Part shown: one piece after another, positions 31,717-40,873 of the stretch
Numbering within the stretch: the first letter of the stretch is position 1
How the letters are laid out: every line of letters starts with the position of its first letter
Origin: Bacteroidaceae bacterium
GTDB lineage: Bacteria; Bacteroidota; Bacteroidia; Bacteroidales; Bacteroidaceae
Length of the DNA stretch: 54,866 nucleotides
Direction of reading: 5' to 3'
Assembly (NCBI GenBank): GCA_017503065.1
Contig: JAFVTT010000015.1
Location: 1 to 54,866, forward strand
Translations under genes and position numbers: made by a program
Notes under the pieces: generated by a model
What the model saw: the letters and a program-made list of their open reading frames with translations, nothing else
What the model was told of the DNA's origin: nothing
The model's database searches: none

Positions 31717-33270
31717 TCAGAGTCCGGTTATTTCCAGTATTACGGTATCTTCTGCATTGATGAATTCATCCATGTGCTCCCTGCCATGAAGATAATGTAT
31801 GCCGTACATGCGTGCAACGTCCTCGGCTTTCAGGGAGTGGGTACCGGTTATGGCGTCACGGCTTTGCATGGGAGCCTGAGGTACGGGCAGGGTATTGAAG
31901 ATGCTGCCGTGTCCGTCGTTCAGTAGGAGAATGTGCAGGTTTTGGGGTAGGGGAGCATTCCAGAGCGCATTCTGGTCGTAAAAGAAGGACAGGTCGCCGA
32001 TGACGATGAATACGGGTTCCTTGGGACGGGCCTTGGCATAACCTACTGCGGTAGAAAGTGAACCCTCTATGCCGTTGATGCCACGGTTGCAGAATATCAT
32101 GGGGTACACGTAGTTGCGGTATGCTGTCATGGCCTGTTGTGCCAGGCGCACAGTAGAACTGTTGGCCAGGTGCACGTTGACTGTTTCGGGCAGTTTGGAG
32201 AAGAGTTCGGCAAGTAAGTCAACACGCGGGTCTGCAGTCCCTGCCCCCGTGTCTTTAAGTGGAAGTTTCAGAGGTTTGCACTTAGAGGTGTTGCACAGGA
32301 GCATATAGTTGAGAAACTCTGCCGGCGATGCCACTACGGCATGTGTCTGGCAACAGAACGTGTCGGCCACCGCACCGTCGGGACTGACATGCCAGTGCTC
32401 CTTGGGTCTGTGTTTGCGGAAGAACTCCTTCAGTTCCTTGTTCACTATGTGTCCGCCCAGGGTAATCAGACGGTCCACACGTTTCATGCGGGTCCAGTCT
32501 ATCTGGCAAGGATTGGTGCAGTAGGGTGTGGGTGTCTTGCTGAGGCTCTCCGCCACGATGCGGAAATTGGCAGAAACCTGTTGCAGGATGAACGGGACGG
32601 TCTGTTCGGTGATGTGCAACTGTCCTATCACAATCAGCGTGCGCCCCTGTGGCAGTACGAGGCAGTCCTGCTCGTTCTCCGGTGTCTTGTGCCAGAGCGA
32701 TATGTTCCTCAGTCTTATTACCCTTGCCTCGGGAAGAACTTTTGCGTTGAACTTATAGACAGGTTCGCTGATGGGTATGTTTATATGCACGGGACCTTGT
32801 GGCAGGCGGTCCTTGCATGCCAGCATGGCCTCGTTGAGCAGGCGGTTGGCATGCCAAAGGTTGTCTTCGGGCAGGCTTACGCTCATCTTTACCATCTTGC
32901 CCAGTGCTCCCTCCTGTGGCATGGTCTGTCCGTCCATCTGCCCGATCCATGCTGCAGGGCGGTCGGCAGAAATGAACACAAGTGGTGCATGTTGGTAGAA
33001 AGCCTCGCAGGCGGCAGGGTAGAGGTTGGCCAAAGCCGAACCGCTGGTTACCACCACTGCCACTGGCGCGTGTGTGGCAAGGGCCATGCCGAGGGCCATG
33101 AATCCGGCCGAACGCTCGTCGGTAGCGGTATGGGCGCAAAAGTCCTCAATCTGGCACACACTGTGCGATATGGGAGCGTTCCTGCTTCCCGGGCAAAGGA
33201 CAAAGTCGTGCACGCCATGCTGGCGAAGCACGGACAGGGTTTCCAGTATGTTTTTGTTTGAACTAAGCAT
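31717..33270 (-). CDS. menD: SEPHCHC synthase
   Basis: MenD adds the succinic semialdehyde-thiamine adduct of 2-oxoglutarate to isochorismate, the first committed menaquinone step. The 517 residues have the thiamine-diphosphate architecture: an N-terminal domain with VLCPGSRNAPIS and TDERSAGFMALG, a middle domain of about 150 residues, and a C-terminal cofactor-binding domain with NRGINGIEGSLSTAVG and VIGDLSFFYDQNAL (GD...N motif). It is somewhat shorter than the 550-residue enzymes. It lies 85 bp after menF, transcribed on the minus strand. Confidence 0.95.
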   Translation of the reverse strand: MLSSNKNILETLSVLRQHGVHDFVLCPGSRNAPISHSVCQIEDFCAHTATDERSAGFMALGMALATHAPVAVVVTSGSALANLYPAACEAFYQHAPLVFISADRPAAWIGQMDGQTMPQEGALGKMVKMSVSLPEDNLWHANRLLNEAMLACKDRLPQGPVHINIPISEPVYKFNAKVLPEARVIRLRNISLWHKTPENEQDCLVLPQGRTLIVIGQLHITEQTVPFILQQVSANFRIVAESLSKTPTPYCTNPCQIDWTRMKRVDRLITLGGHIVNKELKEFFRKHRPKEHWHVSPDGAVADTFCCQTHAVVASPAEFLNYMLLCNTSKCKPLKLPLKDTGAGTADPRVDLLAELFSKLPETVNVHLANSSTVRLAQQAMTAYRNYVYPMIFCNRGINGIEGSLSTAVGYAKARPKEPVFIVIGDLSFFYDQNALWNAPLPQNLHILLLNDGHGSIFNTLPVPQAPMQSRDAITGTHSLKAEDVARMYGIHYLHGREHMDEFINAEDTVILEITGL

Positions 33271-33355
33271 GCTGTATTGTTTTGGGTGGGTGGGGGATGA
33301 GGTTCTATGAGGTCCGATGATGATACAGGGAAACTACGGGAGAACCTATGAAAGC

Positions 33356-34492
33356 CTATGACTGGTCTTTCGCCAATGCGGACAGCAGGGTGTCCATTTT
33401 CCTCTTTATCTCGTCTTTCTCTTCAGAGAAGATACTGTTCCTGGTCAGTCCTCCACCGGCAAAGAACAGGGCCTTTCCGCCGGGGCGTATCTGTGCGCAG
33501 CGTATGTTTACGAAGATATTGGTCTCGGCCCTCAGGTTCAACGGTCCCAGATAACCGCCATAGTAGAGGCGTCTGTTGCGCTCGAACAGGCGTATGAAGT
33601 TCCATGCCTCCATCTTGGGCAGTCCGCACAGAGCCGGGGTGGGATGTAGCAGGTTAATTATATTCAGTGGCTGAGTAGGTTTGGGCAGGTGGAAGGTGTA
33701 GTCCGTGCGCAGGTGGAAAAGGTGTCCTGCTTTTGAGGTGTAAGGCCCATGTCGTGTTATTCTGGCGCCCAGTCCCTGGAGTTGTCCTTCGATGTAGTCG
33801 GAGACGATTCTCTGTTCGTGCACGTTCTTGCCGTTCCACTCCCCGTGTTCCCAGGTGCGTGTCCCTGCCAGAGCCATGGTATGCCATTTCTGTCCGTAGC
33901 CCTCCAGCAGAAGTTCCGGAGTGCATCCGAACCATCTGCCTGCCTGATGCGTGTAGACCAGATAGACCATGGAGTTTGGGAAACGCTCGGTGGCTCGAAC
34001 AAAGAGTTCGTCCTCGTGTCCGGCTCCCTCCCAGTCCTTCAGTTGGGAGAAGGAGAGTACTAGTTTCTGGTAGTTTTCCCTGTCCAGTTGGTATTTGAAG
34101 GAGCGGAACGCAACCTTGTACCCGTCACTTTCTTCGATGTCCTCCGTCCTGTCTTCCAGTTCTATGGACGAAAGCGATATCCGCCTCTGCTTGCCCAATG
34201 TACGTGTTTCCAGGTCTATCAGTTCCCAACCGCTTACCGCCACGTCGGGTCTGATGAGCAGTGTGGGTGTCTTGGCCGTTTCGGTGAAGGGAGCGAAGAT
34301 GAAACCCGAAGGTTCGTTACCGGGAAGCAGACCGACAGTGCCGGCATTGGTGGGGCTTCTGTGTAGCGATTCCATAACCAGTGCCTCGCCGTTTGTCTGC
34401 AATACCAGATGAGGTTCCCTCTCGCCGGGGAACCTGTACAGCGCAAAGTCCAATCCGCTGTCCAACAACCTTCTGACGCTTTCTGTAGTCAC
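33356..34492 (-). CDS. menF: isochorismate synthase
   Basis: MenF converts chorismate to isochorismate. The 378 residues carry the chorismate-binding fold: KLVLSFSQ near 141, PNSMVYLVYTHQAG, the ALAGTRTWEHGEWNGKNVHEQRIVSDYI catalytic region (only key residues listed: E and H of HEQ), LLHPTPALCGLPK and YYGGYLGPLN. The order menF-D-B-C-E fits the pathway. A related salicylate or siderophore enzyme is unlikely in this operon. A -7 element lies about 70 bp upstream. Confidence 0.93.
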   Translation of the reverse strand: MTTESVRRLLDSGLDFALYRFPGEREPHLVLQTNGEALVMESLHRSPTNAGTVGLLPGNEPSGFIFAPFTETAKTPTLLIRPDVAVSGWELIDLETRTLGKQRRISLSSIELEDRTEDIEESDGYKVAFRSFKYQLDRENYQKLVLSFSQLKDWEGAGHEDELFVRATERFPNSMVYLVYTHQAGRWFGCTPELLLEGYGQKWHTMALAGTRTWEHGEWNGKNVHEQRIVSDYIEGQLQGLGARITRHGPYTSKAGHLFHLRTDYTFHLPKPTQPLNIINLLHPTPALCGLPKMEAWNFIRLFERNRRLYYGGYLGPLNLRAETNIFVNIRCAQIRPGGKALFFAGGGLTRNSIFSEEKDEIKRKMDTLLSALAKDQS

Positions 34493-34559
34493 TCTCTCTT
34501 GTCTCCTCTTTCTAATATTATAACTTATGTCTGTTGGCGTGCAGACGCCTATTCCTGTA

Positions 34560-34567
34560 CAAATATA
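34560..34567 (-). promoter_or_regulatory. -7 element TATATTTG of the men operon
   Basis: Perfect TAnnTTTG on the minus strand, 67 bp before menF. No TTG at the expected spacing is seen, so support is partial. Confidence 0.5.
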
Positions 34568-34735
34568 CGCATTTTTTTTGAAACCGTTGTTGTCATGCCT
34601 CGCCTTTGCATGTCCCAGTCCATATTTTAAGTGTTTTCCAGTGCTCTATAGTGTACTAGGCAGAGTGTCAGCCACGATATATCGCTAACCACTAAAAAAA
34701 AGTAGCAGAATGCGCATAATATTGTTTATTATTTG

Positions 34736-34743
34736 TACCTTTG
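34736..34743 (+). promoter_or_regulatory. -7 element TACCTTTG of leuA
   Basis: Perfect TAnnTTTG 29 bp before the leuA ATG. The 280-bp menF-leuA gap holds no leader peptide with a leucine run that I can find. Confidence 0.6.
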
Positions 34744-34772
34744 TCCACCAAAATAGTAAAAAGACGCAACAT

Positions 34773-36269
34773 ATGAGCGACAGATTGTTTATTTTTGACA
34801 CCACTTTGAGAGATGGTGAGCAAGTTCCCGGTTGCCAGCTCAACACAGTAGAGAAGATACAGGTTGCACGCCAGTTGGAGGCTCTTGGCGTGGACGTGAT
34901 AGAGGCAGGTTTCCCTGTGTCAAGCCCCGGTGACTTCAATTCTGTAATAGAAATCAGCAAGGCCGTGACATGGCCCACCATCTGTGCACTGACACGTGCC
35001 GTGGAGAAAGATATTGACGTGGCCGCCGAGGCGCTGAAGTATGCCAAGCGTGGCCGCATACATACTGGCATTGGCACAAGCCCCTCGCATATCAAGTATA
35101 AGTTCAACAGCACACCAGAGGAAATCATAGAGCGTGCCGTGGCTGCCGTGAAGTATGCCAAACGTTATGTGGAGGACGTGGAGTTCTATGCCGAGGATGC
35201 AGGACGTACTGACAACGAATACCTTGCCCGTGTGATAGAGGCAGTATGCAAGGCCGGTGCCACCGTGTGCAACATCCCCGATACCACAGGTTTCCGCACT
35301 CCCTACGAGTATGGCGAGAAGATAAAGTTCCTCTACGAGAATGTGGATGCCTTTGCCGCCGGCAAGGCAATACTGTCCACACATTGCCACAATGACCTGG
35401 GCATGGCTACGGCAAACACCGTGGCAGGCGTGCTGAATGGTGCCCGACAGGTGGAGGTTACCATAAACGGTATCGGCGAGCGTGCCGGCAACACCAGCCT
35501 GGAAGAGGTGGCAATGATCTTCAAGACACATCCCGACCTCGGTATTCAGACGAACATAAACACTACCAAGATATACCCCACCAGCCGTATGGTGAGCAGT
35601 CTGATGAACATGCCCGTACAGCCCAACAAGGCCGTTGTAGGCAAGAATGCATTTGCACACAGCAGCGGCATACATCAGGACGGTGTTCTGAAGAACGTGA
35701 GCACCTACGAGATAATGGATCCCAAGGATGTGGGCATCGACGACAATGCCATCGTGCTGACGGCCCGTAGCGGTCGTGCTGCCCTGCGCCACCGCCTCAG
35801 TGTGAATGGCGTGGAACTGGACGGCGAGAAGTTGGATGCCATCTATCAGGAGTTCCTGAAACTTGCCGACAAGAAGAAGGAGGTTACAGACGATGACATC
35901 CTGGTGCTGGCCGGTGCAGACCGTTCCGCTTCGCACAACATCAAGTTGGATTACCTTCAGGTCACTACCGGCAAGGGCGTTAAGAGTGTGGCAAGCGTTG
36001 GCCTGCTCATAGGTAACGAACAGTTCGAGGCCGCTGCCAGCGGTAACGGTCCTGTGGATGCCGCCATCCGTGCCCTGAAGACCATCATCCGTCGTGAAAT
36101 GACCTTGAAGGAGTTCACCATCCAGGCCATCAGCAAGGGTTCCGACGACATGGGCAAGGTGCACATGCAGGTGGAGCACGACGGCCATGTCTACTATGGT
36201 TTCGGTGCTAACACAGACATCGTAACGGCTTCGGTGGAGGCTTATATTGATTGTATAAATAAGTTTTAA
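34773..36269 (+). CDS. leuA: 2-isopropylmalate synthase
   Basis: LeuA condenses 2-oxoisovalerate with acetyl-CoA, the first leucine step. The 498 residues have the HMGL-like barrel with [16 protein letters not shown] (6-21) giving the conserved Arg and Asp, the metal motif [14 protein letters not shown], and [15 protein letters not shown]. The C-terminal LeuA dimer/regulatory domain (YLQVTTGKG onward) binds leucine for feedback. I chose ATG 34773; the frame open from 34710 begins before the promoter. The stop is at once followed by an inverted hairpin element and then the DUF559 gene, instead of leuC as might be expected. Confidence 0.95.
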   Translation: MSDRLFIFDTTLRDGEQVPGCQLNTVEKIQVARQLEALGVDVIEAGFPVSSPGDFNSVIEISKAVTWPTICALTRAVEKDIDVAAEALKYAKRGRIHTGIGTSPSHIKYKFNSTPEEIIERAVAAVKYAKRYVEDVEFYAEDAGRTDNEYLARVIEAVCKAGATVCNIPDTTGFRTPYEYGEKIKFLYENVDAFAAGKAILSTHCHNDLGMATANTVAGVLNGARQVEVTINGIGERAGNTSLEEVAMIFKTHPDLGIQTNINTTKIYPTSRMVSSLMNMPVQPNKAVVGKNAFAHSSGIHQDGVLKNVSTYEIMDPKDVGIDDNAIVLTARSGRAALRHRLSVNGVELDGEKLDAIYQEFLKLADKKKEVTDDDILVLAGADRSASHNIKLDYLQVTTGKGVKSVASVGLLIGNEQFEAAASGNGPVDAAIRALKTIIRREMTLKEFTIQAISKGSDDMGKVHMQVEHDGHVYYGFGANTDIVTASVEAYIDCINKF

Positions 36270-36313
36270 GACCCCCTCTGCCCTTTGGGCATCTCCCCCT
36301 CTATGGGGAGACC
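36269..36313 (-). repeat. hairpin element, inverted copy left of the DUF559 gene
   Basis: AGACCCCCTC is followed by TGCCC-TTT-GGGCA and then a TCTCCCC...GGGGAGA hairpin. It starts at the last base of the leuA stop codon. The reverse complement matches the copy at 36764-36809 at all but about one or two positions, so the two form inverted termini around the DUF559 gene. Confidence 0.9.
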
Positions 36314-36359
36314 TGGCGGGATGACAATATTTGGATGGATTGATTATTAAGGCAATACC

Positions 36360-36734
36360 ATGATCCGTAATTTCCAAACAGCAAGTCTTGACCGATATGA
36401 TTTACTGAAGATTTTTGCACGTAAGAATCGCTGTAACCAGACAACCGCAGAAATATGTTTGTGGCAACAATTGCGATGTGGGGCACTTGGTGTAAAGTTC
36501 AAACGTCAGCATATTATTTATGATTATATAGTTGATTTTGTATGCCTGGAAAAGAATTTGATTATAGAAGTGGATGGTGCGTATCATTATACGGATGAAC
36601 AGATGATTCATGATGCATACAGGACAGAAGAATTGGAAAGGTTTGGTTTTAAAATCCTTCGCTTTACCAATGAGGAGGTAATAAATGAAACAGAGTCAGT
36701 AATCAGCAAAATTAAAGAATACATTATAAAATGA
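36360..36734 (+). CDS. DUF559 PD-(D/E)XK-type endonuclease
   Basis: The 124-residue protein matches DUF559, a very-short-patch-repair-like nuclease fold. Visible catalytic residues are Asp59 (YIVDFVC) and Glu70/Asp72 ([10 protein letters not shown]), with the conserved LRF at the end of the domain ([10 protein letters not shown]). The cellular role of the family is not established. The gene is AT-rich and sits between leuA and leuC, flanked by inverted hairpin elements at 36269-36313 and 36764-36809. Its stop overlaps the leuC ATG (ATGA). This looks like an inserted cassette. By analogy with REP-associated transposases it could act on the flanking repeats, but that is inference. Confidence 0.85.
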   Translation: MIRNFQTASLDRYDLLKIFARKNRCNQTTAEICLWQQLRCGALGVKFKRQHIIYDYIVDFVCLEKNLIIEVDGAYHYTDEQMIHDAYRTEELERFGFKILRFTNEEVINETESVISKIKEYIIK

Positions 36735-38191
36735 AGGAAGTTGTAATATCAAAAACCCCGGATGGCTCTCCCCATAGAGGGGGAGATGCCCAAAGGGCAG
36801 AGGGGGTCTCTTTGTTCGACAAAATCTGGAACGCCCACATCGTACAGCAGGTACAGGACGGTCCCACACAGTTGTATATAGACAGATTGTACTGCCATGA
36901 GGTTACGACACCTCAGGCATTTGATACATTGCGTGACAAGAACATCCGCGTGTTCCGTCCCGAGCAGGTGGTGGCAATGCCTGACCATAATACACCCAGC
37001 GACCAGCAGGAGCGCATCGATGACCCTGTAGGACGCAAGCAGGTGGAGACCCTGGCCAAGAACTGTGCTGAGTTTGGCATACGTCACTTTGCCATGGGAA
37101 CCAAGGACAACGGCATCATCCATGTGGTGGGTCCCGAAAAGGCCCTGTCTCTGCCCGGCATGACCATCGTTTGCGGTGACTCGCATACATCCACACACGG
37201 TGCCGTGGGTGCCATCGCTATGGGTATAGGCACCAGCGAGGTGGCTCAGGTGCTGGCATCGCAGACCATCCTGCAGAGCAAGCCCAAGACCATGCGCATA
37301 AACATTGAGGGCACTCTGCCCGAGGGTACTACGGCCAAGGACGTGGCACTCTACATCATGGCACAGATGACAACATCAGGCGCCACAGGCTATGCCGTGG
37401 AATATGCCGGCTCTACCGTGCGCAACATGAGCATGGAAGGACGACTGACCCTGTCCAACCTGTCCATCGAGATGGGTAGCCGTGCAGGTCTGATTGCTCC
37501 CGACGAGACAACATTCGCTTACCTTAAGGACCGTGAGTATGCCCCCAAGGGCGAAGCATGGGACAAGGCAGTGGAGGAGTGGAAGAAACTCTATTCCGAC
37601 CCCGATGCCGTGTTCGACAAGGAGGTGACATACCGTGCCGAGGACATTGCACCTCGCATCACCTACGGAACAAACCCCGGTGCTGGTATAGCCATAGATG
37701 AGTGCATCCCCACCCTCGAGGAAATAGACGAGGCCGACCGCCAGCAGTTCCTCAGCATGCTGGAGTATATGCAGTTCCAGCCCGGACAGAAGTTGGAGGG
37801 CACTCCCGTGGACTACTGCTTCCTGGGTGCATGTACCAACGGACGCATAGAGGACTTCCGTGCCTTTGCCTCGGTGGTGAAGGGCAAGAAGAAGGCCGAC
37901 AACGTGGTGGCATGGCTCGTGCCCGGTTCTTGGCTCGTGCGCCAGCAGATTATAGACGAGGGCATAGACAAGATTCTGGAGGAGGCTGGCTTTGAACTGC
38001 GTCTGCCCAGTTGTTCTTCCTGTCTGGCCATGAATCCCGACAAGGTGCCTGCAGGCAAGTTGTCCATCTCTACGAGCAACCGCAACTTCGTAGGCCGTCA
38101 GGGTCCCGGCGCCCGTACCATCCTGGCAAGTCCTCTGGTTGTTGCCGCTTCGGCAATCACTGGCGTAGTAACAGACCCCAGAAAGTTGTAG
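36731..38191 (+). CDS. leuC: 3-isopropylmalate dehydratase large subunit, N-terminus coded by a repeat
   Basis: LeuC with LeuD isomerises isopropylmalate using a [4Fe-4S] cluster. The 486-residue frame keeps [11 protein letters not shown], the cluster cysteines in [12 protein letters not shown] and [13 protein letters not shown], and the terminal VTDPRKL. The usual start (LFDKIWxAH) is at residue 28. The 26 residues before it (for example [14 protein letters not shown]) are translated from the hairpin element at 36764-36809. ATG 36731 overlaps the DUF559 stop, so translation would be coupled. An alternative is TTG 36812, which would give a near-normal N-terminus. Which start is used cannot be seen in the sequence. 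Confidence 0.9.
   Translation: MKEVVISKTPDGSPHRGGDAQRAEGVSLFDKIWNAHIVQQVQDGPTQLYIDRLYCHEVTTPQAFDTLRDKNIRVFRPEQVVAMPDHNTPSDQQERIDDPVGRKQVETLAKNCAEFGIRHFAMGTKDNGIIHVVGPEKALSLPGMTIVCGDSHTSTHGAVGAIAMGIGTSEVAQVLASQTILQSKPKTMRINIEGTLPEGTTAKDVALYIMAQMTTSGATGYAVEYAGSTVRNMSMEGRLTLSNLSIEMGSRAGLIAPDETTFAYLKDREYAPKGEAWDKAVEEWKKLYSDPDAVFDKEVTYRAEDIAPRITYGTNPGAGIAIDECIPTLEEIDEADRQQFLSMLEYMQFQPGQKLEGTPVDYCFLGACTNGRIEDFRAFASVVKGKKKADNVVAWLVPGSWLVRQQIIDEGIDKILEEAGFELRLPSCSSCLAMNPDKVPAGKLSISTSNRNFVGRQGPGARTILASPLVVAASAITGVVTDPRKL
36764..36809 (+). repeat. hairpin element inside the leuC 5' coding region
   Basis: Forty-six bases identical to the copy at 38307-38352. It is the direct-orientation partner of the inverted copy after leuA. 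It is open in the leuC frame. Confidence 0.9.
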
Positions 38192-38238
38192 ACCCCTTCT
38201 GCCCCTTGGGGGGCATCTCCCCTTCTATGGGGAGAACC
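38190..38238 (-). repeat. hairpin element after leuC, inverted copy
   Basis: A diverged copy (GACCCCTTC, TGCCCC...GGGGGGCA, CTCCCC...GGGGAG) that begins inside the leuC TAG stop. With 38307-38352 it brackets about 70 bp that contain a small AAGCCT/AGGCTT hairpin. Confidence 0.8.
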
Positions 38239-38306
38239 ATGCGGGGTGTTTACCTTAATAAGTATAAATATAAAAAAGCCTTACCCTCAGGCTTAAACTA
38301 TCCGGA

Positions 38307-38352
38307 GGCTCTCCCCATAGAGGGGGAGATGCCCAAAGGGCAGAGGGGGTCT
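38307..38352 (+). repeat. hairpin element before leuD
   Basis: Identical to 36764-36809 over 46 bases, ending 5 bp before the leuD ATG. It is the partner of the inverted copy at 38190. Confidence 0.9.
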
Positions 38353-38357
38353 TTTAT

Positions 38358-38972
38358 ATGAAACAGAAATTCGACATAATACAGTCAACCTGCCTTCCCA
38401 TACAGATTGACAACTGCAATACAGACCTTATAATCCCTGCCCGCTATCTGGCAAGCACAACGCGCGACCCGAAGTTCTTCGGCGATGCCTTCATGCACGA
38501 CCTCCGCTTTGATGCCGAGGGCAACCCCGTGGCAGACTTCGTGATGAACAAACCCGAGTATAGCGAGGCACCCAAGCAGGGCGTGCACGAAATCATCATA
38601 GGCGGACAGAACTGGGGTTCGGGCTCCAGCCGCGAGCATGCAGCATGGGCTATCGCTGGTTATGGCGTGCGTGTGGTGATAAGCAGTTCCTTTGCTGACA
38701 TCCACCGCAACAACCTGCTCAACTGCTTCGTGCTGCCCGTCATTGTGAGCCGTGAATTCCAGCAGGAACTCTTCGAGACCGTAGCGGCAAATCCTCAGGC
38801 AGAGGTTCGAGTGGACGTTCCCAACCAGACCGTAACCAACCTGAGCACCGGCCATAGCAAATCGTTCGACATAAACGGCTACAAGAAGTATTGTCTGATG
38901 AACGCTCTGGACGACATCGACTTCCTGCTGGAGAACAAGGGGAAGATAGAGGAGTGGGAGGAAAAAAGGTAA
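38358..38972 (+). CDS. leuD: 3-isopropylmalate dehydratase small subunit
   Basis: LeuD supplies the swivelling domain of the isopropylmalate isomerase. The 204 residues show ICNTDLIIPARYL-type residues early (DNCNTDLIIPARYL), the substrate motif GSGSSREHAAWAI near 90, and SSFADIHRNNLLN. The length matches the family (about 200). A hairpin element ends 5 bp before its ATG and probably shapes the intercistronic RNA. The gene is 166 bp after leuC. Another paired element interval follows the stop. Confidence 0.95.
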   Translation: MKQKFDIIQSTCLPIQIDNCNTDLIIPARYLASTTRDPKFFGDAFMHDLRFDAEGNPVADFVMNKPEYSEAPKQGVHEIIIGGQNWGSGSSREHAAWAIAGYGVRVVISSSFADIHRNNLLNCFVLPVIVSREFQQELFETVAANPQAEVRVDVPNQTVTNLSTGHSKSFDINGYKKYCLMNALDDIDFLLENKGKIEEWEEKR

Positions 38973-38985
38973 GTACCCCAAAAAC

Positions 38986-39108
38986 GGACCCTCCCCCAGC
39001 CCAGTCCGCGCGTCGAACTGGGAAGTTCTCCCCTCACAAGGTACAGAAGCACATTCAGTGCTTCCTTCAAAGACCTTGTTCGCCACAAGGGAGGGGAGTG
39101 GTTACAAA
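38986..39108 (+). repeat. hairpin element split by a nested insert
   Basis: GGACCCTCCCCCAGCCC (about 38987-39003) and CACAAGGGAGGGGAGTGG (about 39085-39103) are the two ends of one family member. About 80 bp lie between them, including CAAGGT...ACCTTG with an inner GAAGCAC-ATTCA-GTGCTTC hairpin (39038-39079). It reads like one structured element inserted into another. An inverted partner is at 39183. Confidence 0.65.
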
Positions 39109-39140
39109 AGCGATATTTTTTTGCTACGGAGGTACCATTT

Positions 39141-40748
39141 ATGAATAGAACCGACAAAGACTTGCATCAAACAAATCATCTTACTCCCCTCCCATGTGGA
39201 GGGGGCGGGGGAGGGTCTGCCTTTTCCCGTACCATAGAAATAATGGACACCACTCTGCGCGATGGAGAGCAGACCAGTGGTGTCTCTTTCATGCCCCACG
39301 AGAAACTGATGATTGCACGCTCCCTGTTGGAAAGGGTGGGCGTGGATCGCATAGAGGTAGCCTCGGCCCGTGTAAGCGAGGGAGAGAAACAGGCCGTTGC
39401 CAGCATCTGCAAGTGGGCGGAAAGGGCAGGCAAGATAGACAGGATAGAGGTTCTGGGCTTCTGCGACGGCACAACCTCGGTGGACTGGCTCCTGGGCACA
39501 GGATGCCGCCACCTGAACCTCCTATGCAAAGGCTCCCGACGTCATTGCGAAGGGCAGTTGCGCAAGAGCGTGGAAGAGCACATCAGCGACATACGCAGCG
39601 TGGTGGCATACGCCACGCAGAATGGTATCAATGTCAACGTGTATCTGGAGGACTGGTCCAACGGCATAAAGGACTCTGCCGACTATGTCTTTGCCCTGAT
39701 GGACGGCTTGCAGAACACCCCCATCGAACGCTATATGCTTCCCGACACCCTGGGTGTGCTGAACCCCATGCAGGTGAGCATGTACATAGGGCAGATGGTG
39801 GCCCGCTATCCCGAGGCGCATTTCGACTTCCATGCACATAACGACTACGACCTGGCCGTGGCAAATGCCTTTGCCGCCGCAAGTGCAGGATGCATGGGCA
39901 TACATACTGCCGTAAACGGGCTTGGCGAGCGTGCAGGAAATGCACCCTTGGCCAGTGTGCAGGCGGTACTCGCCGACCAGGCAGGCTTCGAGACACATGT
40001 CAACGAGGAGCAACTGGGCGAGATTTCCCGTCTTGTGGAGACATGCTCGGGTATCGTGGTGCCTCCCAACAAGCCCATCGTTGGCGAGAACGTCTTCACC
40101 CAGGTGGCCGGAGTGCATGCCGACGGTGACAACAAGGCCGGTCTGTACATGAACGACCTGTTGCCCGAACGCTTTGCCCGCAAACGAGAATATGCCCTGG
40201 GCAAGACCTCGGGCAAGGCAAACATCCTGAAGAACCTTGAAGAACTCGGTCTGGAACTGAGCAGTGAGGAGACCCGCATCGTCACGGAGCGCATAATAGA
40301 ACTTGGCGACAAGAAGGAAATAGTCACCCGCGAGGACCTGCCCTTCATCGTGTCCGATGTGGTGCGTCATGCCACTGCCGACGAGGATGTGCGCCTGCTC
40401 TCTTACGTTGTCACCACGGCCTACGGTCTGAAACCCATGGCCAGCCTGCGGTTGGAGATTCATGGCAAGACCTACGAGGAACAGGCCCACGGAGACGGTC
40501 AGTTCGATGCCTTCGTACGTGCCATACGCCATATCTACCGAGAGAAACTCGGCCGCGAATTCCCTTGGCTCGTCAATTACACCGTGGGCATACCTCCCGG
40601 CGGACGTACCGATGCTCTGGTGCAGACGGCCATCACATGGGATTGGCAGGACAGAGTGTTGCGCACTCGAGGCCTGGATGCTGACCAGATGGGCGCTGCC
40701 ATCAAGGCGGTGATAAAGATGCTTAATTTGATAGAGAAGGATTATTGA
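39141..40748 (+). CDS. (R)-citramalate / 2-isopropylmalate synthase family protein
   Basis: A second condensing enzyme of the LeuA/CimA superfamily, 535 residues in this frame. The barrel motif [18 protein letters not shown] begins at residue 33, the metal motif is FDFHAHNDYDLA, NGLGERAGNAPLAS follows, and a C-terminal LeuA-type dimer domain ends the protein. Position between leuD and leuB, plus divergence from leuA upstream, suggests citramalate synthesis for isoleucine, with another 2-oxoacid as an alternative. Residues 14-27 (LTPLPCGGGGGGSA) come from an inverted hairpin element at 39183-39217. The only later ATG (39243) would cut into the first barrel strand, so the repeat is probably translated. 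Confidence 0.85.
   Translation: MNRTDKDLHQTNHLTPLPCGGGGGGSAFSRTIEIMDTTLRDGEQTSGVSFMPHEKLMIARSLLERVGVDRIEVASARVSEGEKQAVASICKWAERAGKIDRIEVLGFCDGTTSVDWLLGTGCRHLNLLCKGSRRHCEGQLRKSVEEHISDIRSVVAYATQNGINVNVYLEDWSNGIKDSADYVFALMDGLQNTPIERYMLPDTLGVLNPMQVSMYIGQMVARYPEAHFDFHAHNDYDLAVANAFAAASAGCMGIHTAVNGLGERAGNAPLASVQAVLADQAGFETHVNEEQLGEISRLVETCSGIVVPPNKPIVGENVFTQVAGVHADGDNKAGLYMNDLLPERFARKREYALGKTSGKANILKNLEELGLELSSEETRIVTERIIELGDKKEIVTREDLPFIVSDVVRHATADEDVRLLSYVVTTAYGLKPMASLRLEIHGKTYEEQAHGDGQFDAFVRAIRHIYREKLGREFPWLVNYTVGIPPGGRTDALVQTAITWDWQDRVLRTRGLDADQMGAAIKAVIKMLNLIEKDY
39183..39217 (-). repeat. hairpin element within the citramalate synthase homologue 5' end
   Basis: ACTCCCCTCCCATGTGGAG is followed by GGGGCGGGGGAGGGTC, an inverted family member lying in frame between the ATG at 39141 and the first conserved residue of the enzyme. 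Confidence 0.8.
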
Positions 40749-40757
40749 TAAGAGAAA

Positions 40758-40799
40758 GACCCACCCCCAGCCCCTCCCTGTATGGAGGGGAGTGATTAC
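40758..40799 (+). repeat. hairpin element after the citramalate synthase homologue
   Basis: GACCCACCCCCAG, CCCCTCC-CTGTAT-GGAGGGG and AGTGATTAC. It begins 9 bp after the stop. It pairs in inverted orientation with 40874-40910. Confidence 0.85.
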
Positions 40800-40873
40800 A
40801 ACCGACAATGAATATTAAGCATTAACAAATTTATTAACCCTTTTATAAAATCCCCAATTCCCCAGTGCTATAT

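Noticed and set aside
34568..34772. Leucine attenuator leader peptide before leuA
   Set aside because: No short open frame with a run of leucine codons followed by alternative hairpins was found.
34920..36377. 485-codon open frame on the minus strand opposite leuA
   Set aside because: Its frame mirrors GC-rich codons of leuA. The translation has no domain features, and leuA is certain.
39522..40808. 428-codon minus-strand frame opposite the citramalate synthase homologue
   Set aside because: Antisense shadow of a clear enzyme gene. It also runs through the hairpin element at 40758.
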